Positions 7,275 to 13,876 of a stretch of DNA of 19,008 nucleotides are shown piece by piece. The stretch is taken from contig JAGAFQ010000015.1 in assembly GCA_017612495.1 (NCBI GenBank), positions 1-19,008 of the forward strand, in the 5' to 3' direction. The position numbers and the translations under genes were made by a program. Position 1 is the first letter of the stretch, and each line of letters begins with the position of its first letter. The stretch comes from Clostridia bacterium. Lineage in GTDB: Bacteria; Bacillota; Clostridia; Oscillospirales; CAG-272. Under the pieces are notes generated by a model. The model searched no databases and was not told the origin of the DNA. It saw only the letters and a program-made list of their open reading frames with translations.

Positions 7275-7302
7275 TTGACAATCGTAATTTTATTGATATA
7301 AT
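7275..7302 (+). promoter_or_regulatory. Strong sigma-A promoter of the sigma factor gene
   Basis: There is a perfect -35 TTGACA (7275-7280), a 16-base spacer and a perfect -10 TATAAT (7297-7302). Transcription should start near 7309, which leaves a short leader before the gene. Confidence 0.8.
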
Positions 7303-7353
7303 AATAATATATATCAGTATCGAAAAATTCGGAAAGTGATATTTTTTTGGAAG

Positions 7354-7932
7354 ATGGCATCACAAAATGACAACACCGCATCGTTGATCTTGGCAATTAA
7401 AAACGGTTCTAATGATGCTTTTGCCGAATTATTGCGCATTTATCTTCCGCTTATTCGTTCCGCCGTTTCGCATTTTTTGGGCAAAGCGCAAAAGCTTGAC
7501 GGCGACGACGTCGCCCAAGAGGCGCTCATAGCGCTTTTCGACGCGGCGAACTCTTTTAAGTTCGATATGGGCGTTTCTTTCGGCGCCTATGCCAAGGTCT
7601 GCATAAGAAACCGCATTATTTCCTGCATACGCAAAAGTTCAAGCGATATGCTCGATATGTCGCTCGTTTCAAGCGACGATTGCGACGTTTGCGAAATTGC
7701 CGCAGACGATATGTCGAATCCCGAAAATCTCGTCATTGATAAAGAGGCTTTCAAAACGGTTTTATCCAAGATCGGCGAAAGTTTTTCTCCCCTTGAAGCG
7801 AAAGCTTTCAAGCTCTATGTCGACGGCCTTTCTTACAAAGAGATAGCAAAGATTTTGAAAATCAGCGAAAAATCCGTTGATAATGCCATTTTGCGTTCGA
7901 AGTCAAAGCTCGGCAAGATCAAATTTGATTGA
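7354..7932 (+). CDS. RNA polymerase sigma factor, SigH-like (sigma-70 family)
   Basis: The protein has 192 residues, counting from MASQNDN. Region 2 runs from about 20 to 95: LDGDDVAQEALIALFDAANSFKF (core binding) and SFGAYAKVCIRNRIISCIRK (-10 recognition). Region 4 is at about 144-190: SPLEAKAFKLYVDGLSYKEIAKILKISEKSVDNAILRSKSKL, a helix-turn-helix ending in the KSVDNA block typical of SigH (Spo0H)-type factors. Region 3 is absent. An acidic linker with three cysteines (about 100-130) joins the two. The start is uncertain: ATG 7354 has GGAAG right against it, and a GTG at 7336 would add six residues. Neither has an ideal ribosome binding site, so translation may be weak. It stands alone, with no anti-sigma gene next to it. 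It may be true SigH or a diverged relative, so I give no symbol. Confidence 0.82.
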   Translation: MASQNDNTASLILAIKNGSNDAFAELLRIYLPLIRSAVSHFLGKAQKLDGDDVAQEALIALFDAANSFKFDMGVSFGAYAKVCIRNRIISCIRKSSSDMLDMSLVSSDDCDVCEIAADDMSNPENLVIDKEAFKTVLSKIGESFSPLEAKAFKLYVDGLSYKEIAKILKISEKSVDNAILRSKSKLGKIKFD

Positions 7933-8046
7933 GCTTTACATATATGCCCACAATAGCTTAAAAAGAGCAATGTTTTACAGTGGTGGCGGTCTAAATCCGT
8001 CTTGTGGCAATAATTTTTACCATATTTAAAAAGCGAGGAAAAACAC

Positions 8047-8322
8047 ATGTACTCAGACAAGACCTTAAAGTGCAAAGACTGTGGCGAAGAATTTATCTTT
8101 ACTGCCGGCGAACAGGAATTCTATGCTGAAAGAGGCTTCCAGAACGAACCTCAGAGATGCAAAGCCTGCCGCGATGCAAGAAAGAATGCTGCAAGAGCTC
8201 CCAGAGAACTTTTCACCACTACTTGTGCTAACTGCGGCAAAGAAGCGAAAGTTCCTTTCCAGCCCAGTGACGACAGACCGGTTTACTGCAGTGAATGTTA
8301 TGCAGCAATGAAAAATCAGTAA
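8047..8322 (+). CDS. Small protein with two zinc ribbons (CxxC-x17-CxxC type)
   Basis: The protein has 91 residues and no known biochemical role. Four CxxC knuckles are visible: Cys9/Cys12 and Cys38/Cys41 make the first ribbon (LKCKDCGEEFIFTAGEQEF... RCKACRD). Cys60/Cys63 and Cys81/Cys84 make the second, with exactly 17 residues between the pairs. The first half matches a probable zinc-ribbon family widespread in Firmicutes, with the FTAGEQEFYAERGF core. The second matches the CxxC-x17-CxxC repeat family with the VPFQPSDDRPVYCSECY pattern. GAGG lies 8 bases before the ATG. Codon use leans to AGA, TGC and GCA, unlike the GC-richer neighbours, which may reflect high expression. It is followed by a strong terminator. 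Binding of nucleic acid or ribosomes is only a guess. Confidence 0.85.
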   Translation: MYSDKTLKCKDCGEEFIFTAGEQEFYAERGFQNEPQRCKACRDARKNAARAPRELFTTTCANCGKEAKVPFQPSDDRPVYCSECYAAMKNQ

Positions 8323-8345
8323 TTTCAAAAAAATACTGACAAACG

Positions 8346-8380
8346 AAAATACTCCGCTCAGCGGAGTATTTTTTTGTTTT
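8346..8380 (+). terminator. Intrinsic terminator after the zinc-ribbon gene
   Basis: The stem AAAATACTCCGC / GCGGAGTATTTT (8346-8357 and 8361-8372) has a 3-base loop and is followed by a T-tract. It lies 24 bases after the stop codon and separates this gene from rlmB. Confidence 0.92.
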
Positions 8381-8426
8381 TAACGGGCAATTTTTTCAAA
8401 ATAATATATACAAATCAGTTTCTGTA

Positions 8427-8435
8427 TGTTACAAT
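8427..8435 (+). promoter_or_regulatory. Possible extended -10 promoter of rlmB
   Basis: TGT-TACAAT fits an extended -10 element (TGnTATAAT-like). It lies about 60 bases before the rlmB start and downstream of a terminator, so a promoter is needed here. No good -35 is seen. A second TATAAT at 8441-8446 is an alternative. Confidence 0.4.
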
Positions 8436-8495
8436 ATAGATATAATAAGCGTATTATGACGAAAAACAGCTGATTTTAACAAAAGGTCTTCGAAG

Positions 8496-9386
8496 ATGGA
8501 AAAAAACCAATACAAAAACGGTCGTCAAAACGAAAAATTTGACTCAAAACGCCGATTCGGCGAAGATTTTAAGAAAAAAGGCAATGCTCCCGCAAAAAGA
8601 CCACCGCTCGAATTTTCGAACGATAATGATGAAAGCGAAGAAGCAAGCGGGATCGTCGTCGGCAGAAATGCCGTAAGAGAACTTTTGAAAAGCGGCAGAT
8701 CGATAGATAAAATTTTCGTTCAGAAAGGCGAAAGAGAAGGATCTATCACGGTGTTGGTCGCAGAGAGCATCCAAAGAAAGATACCCGTTTTGGAATGTGA
8801 AAAAAGCAAGCTTGACACTCTTGCCGAAACGAGCGCGCATCAGGGCATCGTCGCTTTGGCTGCGGCAAAGGAATACGTCGGTGTCGATGATATTCTGAAT
8901 ATCGCAAAAGAAAGAGGCGAAATGCCTCTTGTGGTCATAGCCGACGGCATCGTCGATCCGCATAATCTCGGCGCGCTCATACGCTGTGCCGAGGGCGCCG
9001 GAGCGCACGGGCTGATCATTCCGAAACGCAGAAGCGCGGGCATCACGCAAACGGTCTCAAAATCGAGTGCCGGCGCCGTTGAGCATCTTGCCATAGCAAA
9101 GGTGCCGAATCTTGCGTCCGTTATCGATGACTTGAAAGAAAAAGGACTTTGGATATACGGCGCAGAGGCGGGCGGCACATCCGTTTACGATACCGATTTC
9201 ACCTCTCCTGCCGCCATCGTTTTGGGCAGTGAGGGCGACGGCATCTCGAAGCTCATTTCCGAAAAATGCGATTTCATCGTTTCCATCCCGATGTACGGCC
9301 GTGTGAATTCGTTCAACGTTTCGGCGGCTGCGGCGGTCATTTTAAGTGACGTCAAACGAAAACAGATGACATATAGAAAACAGTAA
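8496..9386 (+). CDS. rlmB: TrmH/SpoU-family rRNA 2'-O-methyltransferase (RlmB-type)
   Basis: This 296-residue SPOUT enzyme is likely to methylate the ribose of a guanosine in 23S rRNA (G2251 in E. coli numbering). A substrate-binding domain (about 53-128, starting GIVVGRNAVRELL) precedes the knotted catalytic domain (about 144-285). SpoU motifs 1 to 3 are present: ADGIVDPHNLGALIRCAEGAG (149-169, Asn157 and Arg163), IVLGSEGDGI (241-250), and IPMYGRVNSFNVSAAAAV (264-281), with SFN where SLN is usual. The first 50 residues are an extra hydrophilic tail, basic then acidic, probably disordered. AAAAGG lies about 9 bases before the ATG. It is the first gene of a two-gene unit with the 846-residue membrane protein. 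TrmH-family paralogues are hard to tell apart, so the exact target rests on family resemblance. Confidence 0.87.
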   Translation: MEKNQYKNGRQNEKFDSKRRFGEDFKKKGNAPAKRPPLEFSNDNDESEEASGIVVGRNAVRELLKSGRSIDKIFVQKGEREGSITVLVAESIQRKIPVLECEKSKLDTLAETSAHQGIVALAAAKEYVGVDDILNIAKERGEMPLVVIADGIVDPHNLGALIRCAEGAGAHGLIIPKRRSAGITQTVSKSSAGAVEHLAIAKVPNLASVIDDLKEKGLWIYGAEAGGTSVYDTDFTSPAAIVLGSEGDGISKLISEKCDFIVSIPMYGRVNSFNVSAAAAVILSDVKRKQMTYRKQ

Positions 9387-9415
9387 AACTTGTAAAATAA
9401 ATTTGGAGAGTAGAT

Positions 9416-11956
9416 ATGGTTAATTACGACAAAGACGATATGAGCGCAGACGAGCTTGTACGTATGTTGCGCGAAAATATGGACGATATCCGTCCTATTG
9501 ACGATGTTAAGACCGTCGAGCCTGAAACCGAAAAAGACGATGAAGACGACGTTGCATCGGACGTTGTTTTTCCCATAAGCCATAAGTACAAGTTAAGACG
9601 TGAAAAGAAGCATCCGAATGCAGATGATATGCGCATCGCCGAAGAGGCAAGACTTGCAGAGGAGGCACGCATAGCCGAAGAAGCGAGACTTGCCGAAGAA
9701 GCGCGCATAGCGGAAGAAAAGCGTATCGCCGAAGAAAAGCGCATTGCAGAAGAAGCACGCATTGCCGAAGAAGCAAGACGCGCAGAAGAAGAATTCAAAG
9801 CGGCGCTGACCGATTTTGAAGGACCCGCAAACGAAAATACAGGCGACTTTGACGACGTCAAGACGAACGTGCTTTCCATGACCGACGAGAGCCACCGCCA
9901 GGATGAGGTGGCAAGGGAACTCGGCGCATCCATAATTTCCGCAGATGCCGAATCTCCGAGCGGCGATGATGCCCCCACCTGGAATTTCCAGCCTATCGGC
10001 AAATTTGCGTCGGCAGATTCCGATTTTGACGAGCAAAACGCGCCGAAAGTCGCCGAATTCGACAAGAGTGACTATGAACTCATGGTCGCGCTCGGACTTG
10101 ATGACGAACTCACAAAGACCGTCAGTATGGATAAGGCGGATCTCGATAAAATGAGAGAAGAGATGGACGGAAGAAGCGAAACGGAATCGCTCGGCTATCT
10201 TACCGATCCCGAAGAGGTCGGCGCTCCGAGCATTATTTCGGGCGAATATAAATCAAGCTCTCAAAACAAAGATATTCTTTCAAAATATAAAAAAGCGCAC
10301 AAGGTCTTGGCGATAAATACGGTTGTCATAGGCATTTTGACGCTTATCTCCGCGCTGCTTGAAAATGCCTCGTTCATCGGCTTAAAGCTCCCGGGCTTTA
10401 TGGACCCCAAGGATTATTCCGTCATTTTTGCGCTTGTTGATATTCAGCTCATTTTGCTTGCCGCGGCACCGCTTTACCGCGACATATTCTACGGCATAAA
10501 GCAGATGTTCAAAGGCAAATTCATACCCGAAAGCGTTTCGGCAACAGCCGTTATCGTGTCGATAATATACAGCGCGTATATCTGCATAAAGGGCACAAAG
10601 GGACAAAGCCTTGCTATGTATAATCTGCCCGTTATGTTCATTTTGTTCTTCCATTCGATATATCAGCTTTGGTCGTTCAAGCGCGAGTTTATGGCGTTCA
10701 AGATCATTTCTTCGAGAAAGGTCAAATATGCCGTGACGAGAATGAGCGACGAAGAGTCCTTCCCCGAGCAGGCGGCATTTTCAGAATATCTCTACGATCA
10801 TCCCGTCGTATTTTCCTGCTCACGCACGAGCTTTATCGACAAATTCTATAAGACGTCAAATAAAAAAATGTATATCCACGCCGGCATCGGCATAGGACTC
10901 ATCTTTTCCGTTTTGGCGGCAGTCGGCGCTTATTTCTTCTCATCATATCTTGCAGACACCACGTATGCAAGCGTCTCTTATGCTTACATCACGTTTCTTA
11001 TTTGCGCGCCCCTCGGCTCATTTGTCGCTTGCGGATATCCTTTCTTCCGTGTTGCCAACTCATCGTTTGAGAATGACAGCGCGGTGATAGGAACGACTGT
11101 GACGAGCGATATAGTAGATGCCTCCGTCATCACTATTGAAGACAGAGACGTATATTTGCCGAGCGGAGTCAAGGTCAAGAGCGTCAAGGTTTACGGTAAC
11201 AACAGAATAGACAACATCATCTATAACGTCGCCAGCGTATTCGCAAAGGCGGGCGGACCGCTTGCCGACGTGCTCGATATCGCAACTCTTGATTTGGGAC
11301 ATTCCGAGAACGTTGAACTCGTATCTGCATCGCAGCACGGCATCGAAGCTTTGGTCAACGGCAAACGGGTCTTCGTCGGACGCCGCGATTATATGGAGGC
11401 AAACGGATTTTCGGCAGTTTTGGACGTCGACGATACGAAATTCGAGACGACGCGCGAATTATCCATTATGTACGTCGCATACGAGGGCAATTTGGCGGCG
11501 AAGATGTATATCCAATACAATATCGATGCCGAATTCGAGTTTATTTTGCGCAAGCTTTACCGTCAGGGAATGTGCGTCGGTATCCGTTCGTTCGACCCCA
11601 ATATCGACGATGAGCTTCTTTCGAAGAGCATCGACCTTGAAAGCTATCCCGTAAGAGTGATACGCTCGACCGAAGAGGAGCAGATACCCACCGTATCGGA
11701 AAGCGTTGAGAGCGGTATCGTTTCAAGAGGCTCCGCAAAATCGCTTTTGAAGACCTTATATCTCGCGACCAAGGTCACGATGTCGCTGAAAACCAACAGG
11801 GTCATAAAAGTCCTTTCGTGCATAGTTGCCGTGCTCTTTGCGGCATTTGCGATCTTTACACATTCGCTCGGCAGCATACCGTCTGCATACGTGATCATTT
11901 ATCACTTGATATGGATGATACCGACGTATTTGATATCGAAGATCTTCTTACATTGA
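9416..11956 (+). CDS. P-type-ATPase-like membrane protein lacking catalytic motifs, with N-terminal repeat region
   Basis: The protein has 846 residues and no named family that I recognise. Residues 1-290 are acidic and contain nine RIAEEA-type repeats (73-126), probably one long charged helix. Residues 296-846 follow the layout of a P1B ATPase: eight hydrophobic segments (about 296-317, 334-352, 374-392, 401-419, 488-508, 519-541, 795-815, 822-843) in the 2+2+2+2 order. YRDIFYGIKQMFKGKFIPESV matches the segment before M1, and QHGIEALVNGKRVFVG (640-655) the nucleotide-binding domain. The working residues are altered. CPC in M4 is CAPLG (530-534), DKTGTLTEG aligns with DRDVYLPSG (576-584), the HP motif is GGPL, and TGD is SFD (725-727). 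No TGE loop is seen, and about 40 residues including GDGxND appear missing. TTGGAGAG precedes the ATG, and the gene is 29 bases after rlmB. Transport activity is unlikely; a sensory or scaffold role is a guess. Confidence 0.75.
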   Translation: MVNYDKDDMSADELVRMLRENMDDIRPIDDVKTVEPETEKDDEDDVASDVVFPISHKYKLRREKKHPNADDMRIAEEARLAEEARIAEEARLAEEARIAEEKRIAEEKRIAEEARIAEEARRAEEEFKAALTDFEGPANENTGDFDDVKTNVLSMTDESHRQDEVARELGASIISADAESPSGDDAPTWNFQPIGKFASADSDFDEQNAPKVAEFDKSDYELMVALGLDDELTKTVSMDKADLDKMREEMDGRSETESLGYLTDPEEVGAPSIISGEYKSSSQNKDILSKYKKAHKVLAINTVVIGILTLISALLENASFIGLKLPGFMDPKDYSVIFALVDIQLILLAAAPLYRDIFYGIKQMFKGKFIPESVSATAVIVSIIYSAYICIKGTKGQSLAMYNLPVMFILFFHSIYQLWSFKREFMAFKIISSRKVKYAVTRMSDEESFPEQAAFSEYLYDHPVVFSCSRTSFIDKFYKTSNKKMYIHAGIGIGLIFSVLAAVGAYFFSSYLADTTYASVSYAYITFLICAPLGSFVACGYPFFRVANSSFENDSAVIGTTVTSDIVDASVITIEDRDVYLPSGVKVKSVKVYGNNRIDNIIYNVASVFAKAGGPLADVLDIATLDLGHSENVELVSASQHGIEALVNGKRVFVGRRDYMEANGFSAVLDVDDTKFETTRELSIMYVAYEGNLAAKMYIQYNIDAEFEFILRKLYRQGMCVGIRSFDPNIDDELLSKSIDLESYPVRVIRSTEEEQIPTVSESVESGIVSRGSAKSLLKTLYLATKVTMSLKTNRVIKVLSCIVAVLFAAFAIFTHSLGSIPSAYVIIYHLIWMIPTYLISKIFLH
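9632..9793 (+). repeat. Nine tandem 18-bp coding repeats (RIAEEA unit)
   Basis: Inside the P-type-like gene, nine consecutive 6-residue units read R-(I/L/R)-A-E-E-(A/K/E), covering codons 73-126. The codons vary between units (GAA/GAG, GCA/GCC/GCG, CGC/AGA), so the repeat is old or selected at protein level rather than a fresh slippage product. Confidence 0.9.
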
Positions 11957-11970
11957 ATTAAATAAAAAAA

Positions 11971-12000
11971 TGCTTTGCCGAACGGCAAAGCATTTTTTTT
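11971..12000 (+). terminator. Intrinsic terminator after the P-type-like gene
   Basis: A 9-bp stem, TGCTTTGCC / GGCAAAGCA, with a GAAC loop is followed by eight T residues. It begins 14 bases after the stop codon and isolates the rlmB unit from the heat-shock operon. Confidence 0.95.
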
Positions 12001-12073
12001 ACACTTTTCGCCTTTAAGTGATAAAAATTATCGTTTTGGTCATAAAATATTAACATTTTTTTTGAGAAAAGTA

Positions 12074-12102
12074 TTGAATATATCCCGAAAAAGTGATACA
12101 TT
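12074..12102 (+). promoter_or_regulatory. Promoter of the hrcA heat-shock operon
   Basis: -35 TTGAAT (12074-12079), a 17-base spacer and -10 TACATT (12097-12102). Transcription would start close to 12109, placing the CIRCE operator at the very beginning of the transcript. That is the usual arrangement for HrcA repression. The -10 is weak, and an overlapping T/A-rich box at about 12101-12108 is an alternative. Confidence 0.55.
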
Positions 12103-12112
12103 TATATAGTAG

Positions 12113-12139
12113 TTAGCACTCAAAGGCTTCGAGTGCTAA
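12113..12139 (+). promoter_or_regulatory. CIRCE operator (HrcA binding site)
   Basis: A perfect inverted repeat, TTAGCACTC-N9-GAGTGCTAA, matches the CIRCE consensus exactly. It lies 20 bases before the hrcA start and just after the promoter. HrcA dimers bind CIRCE and repress the operon; heat or a low level of free GroE releases it. The operon is therefore class I and autoregulated. Confidence 0.98.
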
Positions 12140-12159
12140 AAAATGAAAGGAGAACGGCT

Positions 12160-13230
12160 ATGAAATCCGGCGAAAGAGAACTCAGCGACAGAAAAAAGCA
12201 AATTCTCAAAGCGATCGTCGATATGCACATTGCAAACGGCGAACCGATCGGCTCAAAAAGCTTGATGCAGACCACCCATATGTCGGTATCTCCTGCGACC
12301 ATCAGAAACGAGATGGCAGATCTTGAAGAGCTCGGCTATCTTGAACAGCCTCACGCATCCTCCGGCAGAGTCCCCTCAAAAAAGGGATATGAATTCTACG
12401 TCGATTCTCTCATGCAGCGCTATCTTATGACCGAAAACGAGATAGACGATCTGAATTCGATGCTCGATAAAAAACGCGCGGAGCTCGGCGGCATCATCGA
12501 GGCGGCAAGCAGGCTCATCGGCACTATGACAAACTATACCTCTTTGGCGGTCAAGCCGAGAAATCACGGAATATTCATTTCGCGCTTCGATGCTCTTTAT
12601 CTTTCAAAGCATGATTTTGTGCTCGTTTGCATAATGAGTTTCGGCGAATCACGTTCAAAGCGCATATATACGAAGCTTGACATAAACGAAGAGGTTTTAT
12701 CGGAATTTTCAAAGCTTCTCAATTCAATGCTTTCCGGTTTCGGCATCGCGCAGATAAGCCTGCCCGTTATCATGGAACTCAAAAGCAAGATGGGCGACTA
12801 TGCCGAGCTTGTCGATGACGTGCTTTCGCACATTTACAGTCTTTACGAGGAATTCGACCTCGGCGAACTTCACATCGACGGTGTTGACAGGGTGCTTCAA
12901 TATCCCGAATATCAGTCGCGTGAAAACTTAAAGGAAGTATTCGGTGTCTTCGAGAAAAAAGACGATATACTGAATCTTGTGGCGTCTGCCGATCCCGACA
13001 AGGTCAATATCTTTATCGGCAACGGCAACGATAAATCACCCTCTCTCGGCTCGTCATCCCTGGTGCTTCGCACCGTCAAAAGAGGCGACGAGGTGATCGG
13101 CGCCATCGGTGTTTTGGGACCTTGCAGAATGAACTATTCCAAGGTCACCGCATTCATCGACTGTATGTCCGAAAAAATCAGCGATATGTTAACGGAACGT
13201 ATGCTGCCTGAATTCGGCGATAAAAAATAG
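12160..13230 (+). CDS. hrcA: Heat-inducible transcription repressor HrcA
   Basis: This 356-residue repressor of class I heat-shock genes binds CIRCE DNA. The N-terminal winged helix (1-80) contains LSDRKKQILKAIVDMHIANG, EPIGSKSL, SPATIRNEMADLEELGYL and HASSGRVPSKKGYEFYVD, the HrcA signature. A GAF-like domain with the dimerisation insert follows, and LVLRTVKRGDEVIGAIGVLGP and MNYSKVTAFIDCMSE near the C-terminus are also family hallmarks. I placed the start at ATG 12160, with AAAGGAG 7 bases upstream. The longest ORF begins at a GTG inside the CIRCE element (12133), which is implausible. It is the first gene of the operon and acts on the operator directly upstream, so it represses itself. Confidence 0.97.
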   Translation: MKSGERELSDRKKQILKAIVDMHIANGEPIGSKSLMQTTHMSVSPATIRNEMADLEELGYLEQPHASSGRVPSKKGYEFYVDSLMQRYLMTENEIDDLNSMLDKKRAELGGIIEAASRLIGTMTNYTSLAVKPRNHGIFISRFDALYLSKHDFVLVCIMSFGESRSKRIYTKLDINEEVLSEFSKLLNSMLSGFGIAQISLPVIMELKSKMGDYAELVDDVLSHIYSLYEEFDLGELHIDGVDRVLQYPEYQSRENLKEVFGVFEKKDDILNLVASADPDKVNIFIGNGNDKSPSLGSSSLVLRTVKRGDEVIGAIGVLGPCRMNYSKVTAFIDCMSEKISDMLTERMLPEFGDKK

Positions 13231-13258
13231 TCAGCGATACAAAGGAGAACACAGACTA

Positions 13259-13807
13259 ATGGAAAAAGAAACAAAGAAAGTTTCGGCAGATAAGCCTCAA
13301 AAGGCCGATAAAGCCGAAAAAGCCTTGAAAAAAGAACTCGGCGATCTCAAAGGAGAGATCGAAAAACTGAAGGCGGAAGCGAACGACGCCATTAAAGATA
13401 AAAACGAAGAACACGACAAATATCTTCGCATAATGGCAGAATACGACAATTACCGCAAACGCGCTCAAAAAGAGAAAGACGCAGTTTATTCGGACGCATA
13501 TTCGGACGTTATAAAAGCATATCTTCCGATGTATGACAATCTGTTAAGAGCGGCGCAGTTCGAAGACGGAGAGGCGCTTTCGGACGGAATAAAGAAGATC
13601 ATCGCACAGTTCTCGGAAATCAATGAAAAGCTCGGTATCACCGAGTTCGGATGCGAGGGCGAAAATTTCGACCCGACAAAGCATGAAGCGGTCATGCACA
13701 CCGAAGATCCCGCTTTGGGCGAAAACGTGATAGCCAAGGTATTCCAAAAGGGATATGCCATCGGCGAAAAGGTAATAAGATATGCAGTGGTTCGGGTTGC
13801 CAACTAA
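13259..13807 (+). CDS. grpE: Nucleotide exchange factor GrpE
   Basis: This 182-residue cochaperone acts as a dimer to release ADP from DnaK. The first 70 residues are charged and heptad-like (KALKKELGDLKGEIEKLKAEA), forming the long dimer helix. They run into YLRIMAEYDNYRKRAQKEK (55-73), the GrpE core. The beta-wing domain follows, with LGITEFGCEGENFDPTKHEAV (125-145) and VFQKGYAIGEKVIRYAVVRVA (161-181), the PROSITE-type GrpE end. AAAGGAG lies about 11 bases before the ATG, a slightly long spacing. It is 28 bases after hrcA and 69 bases before dnaK, in the usual order. Confidence 0.97.
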   Translation: MEKETKKVSADKPQKADKAEKALKKELGDLKGEIEKLKAEANDAIKDKNEEHDKYLRIMAEYDNYRKRAQKEKDAVYSDAYSDVIKAYLPMYDNLLRAAQFEDGEALSDGIKKIIAQFSEINEKLGITEFGCEGENFDPTKHEAVMHTEDPALGENVIAKVFQKGYAIGEKVIRYAVVRVAN

Positions 13808-13876
13808 CCAACCATTATATATACAATAAAACAAAAACATATATTATAACAGTCAAACTGTTTGGAGGAAATCATT

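Larger units (their letters stand above)
7014..7353. other. AT-rich divergent intergenic region, no gene seen
   Basis: These 340 bases separate rpsT (minus) from the sigma factor gene (plus). I see no convincing reading frame; the one ORF across it lacks a ribosome binding site and has no recognisable motif. The region contains, left to right, the rpsT leader hairpin, the rpsT promoter, A/T-tracts with inverted repeats of TTCAA/TTGAA, and the promoter of the sigma factor gene. The A-tracts could act as UP elements or bend DNA. Confidence 0.6.

Noticed and set aside
7050..7301. 83-codon plus-strand ORF in the divergent intergenic region
   Set aside because: It has no ribosome binding site and runs through the promoters. 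Its composition is that of AT-rich non-coding DNA.
7933..8046. Possible tRNA or structured RNA between the sigma factor and zinc-ribbon genes
   Set aside because: A GGTGGCGG...CCGTCTTG stretch looked structured, but I could not make a cloverleaf or a stable stem. No clear promoter was seen either.
9424..10065. Minus-strand 213-codon serine/alanine-rich ORF
   Set aside because: It is the antisense of the acidic repeat region of the P-type-like gene. The Ser/Ala repeats are the mirror of GAA/GCA codons, and there is no ribosome binding site.
9416..11956. Decayed P-type ATPase pseudogene
   Set aside because: The reading frame is complete, with a good ribosome binding site, normal codon use and a terminator. 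Motif loss without frameshifts or stops fits a functional non-pumping protein better than decay.
12133..12159. Longer hrcA beginning at a GTG
   Set aside because: The GTG is inside the CIRCE operator and has no ribosome binding site. AAAGGAG fits ATG 12160.
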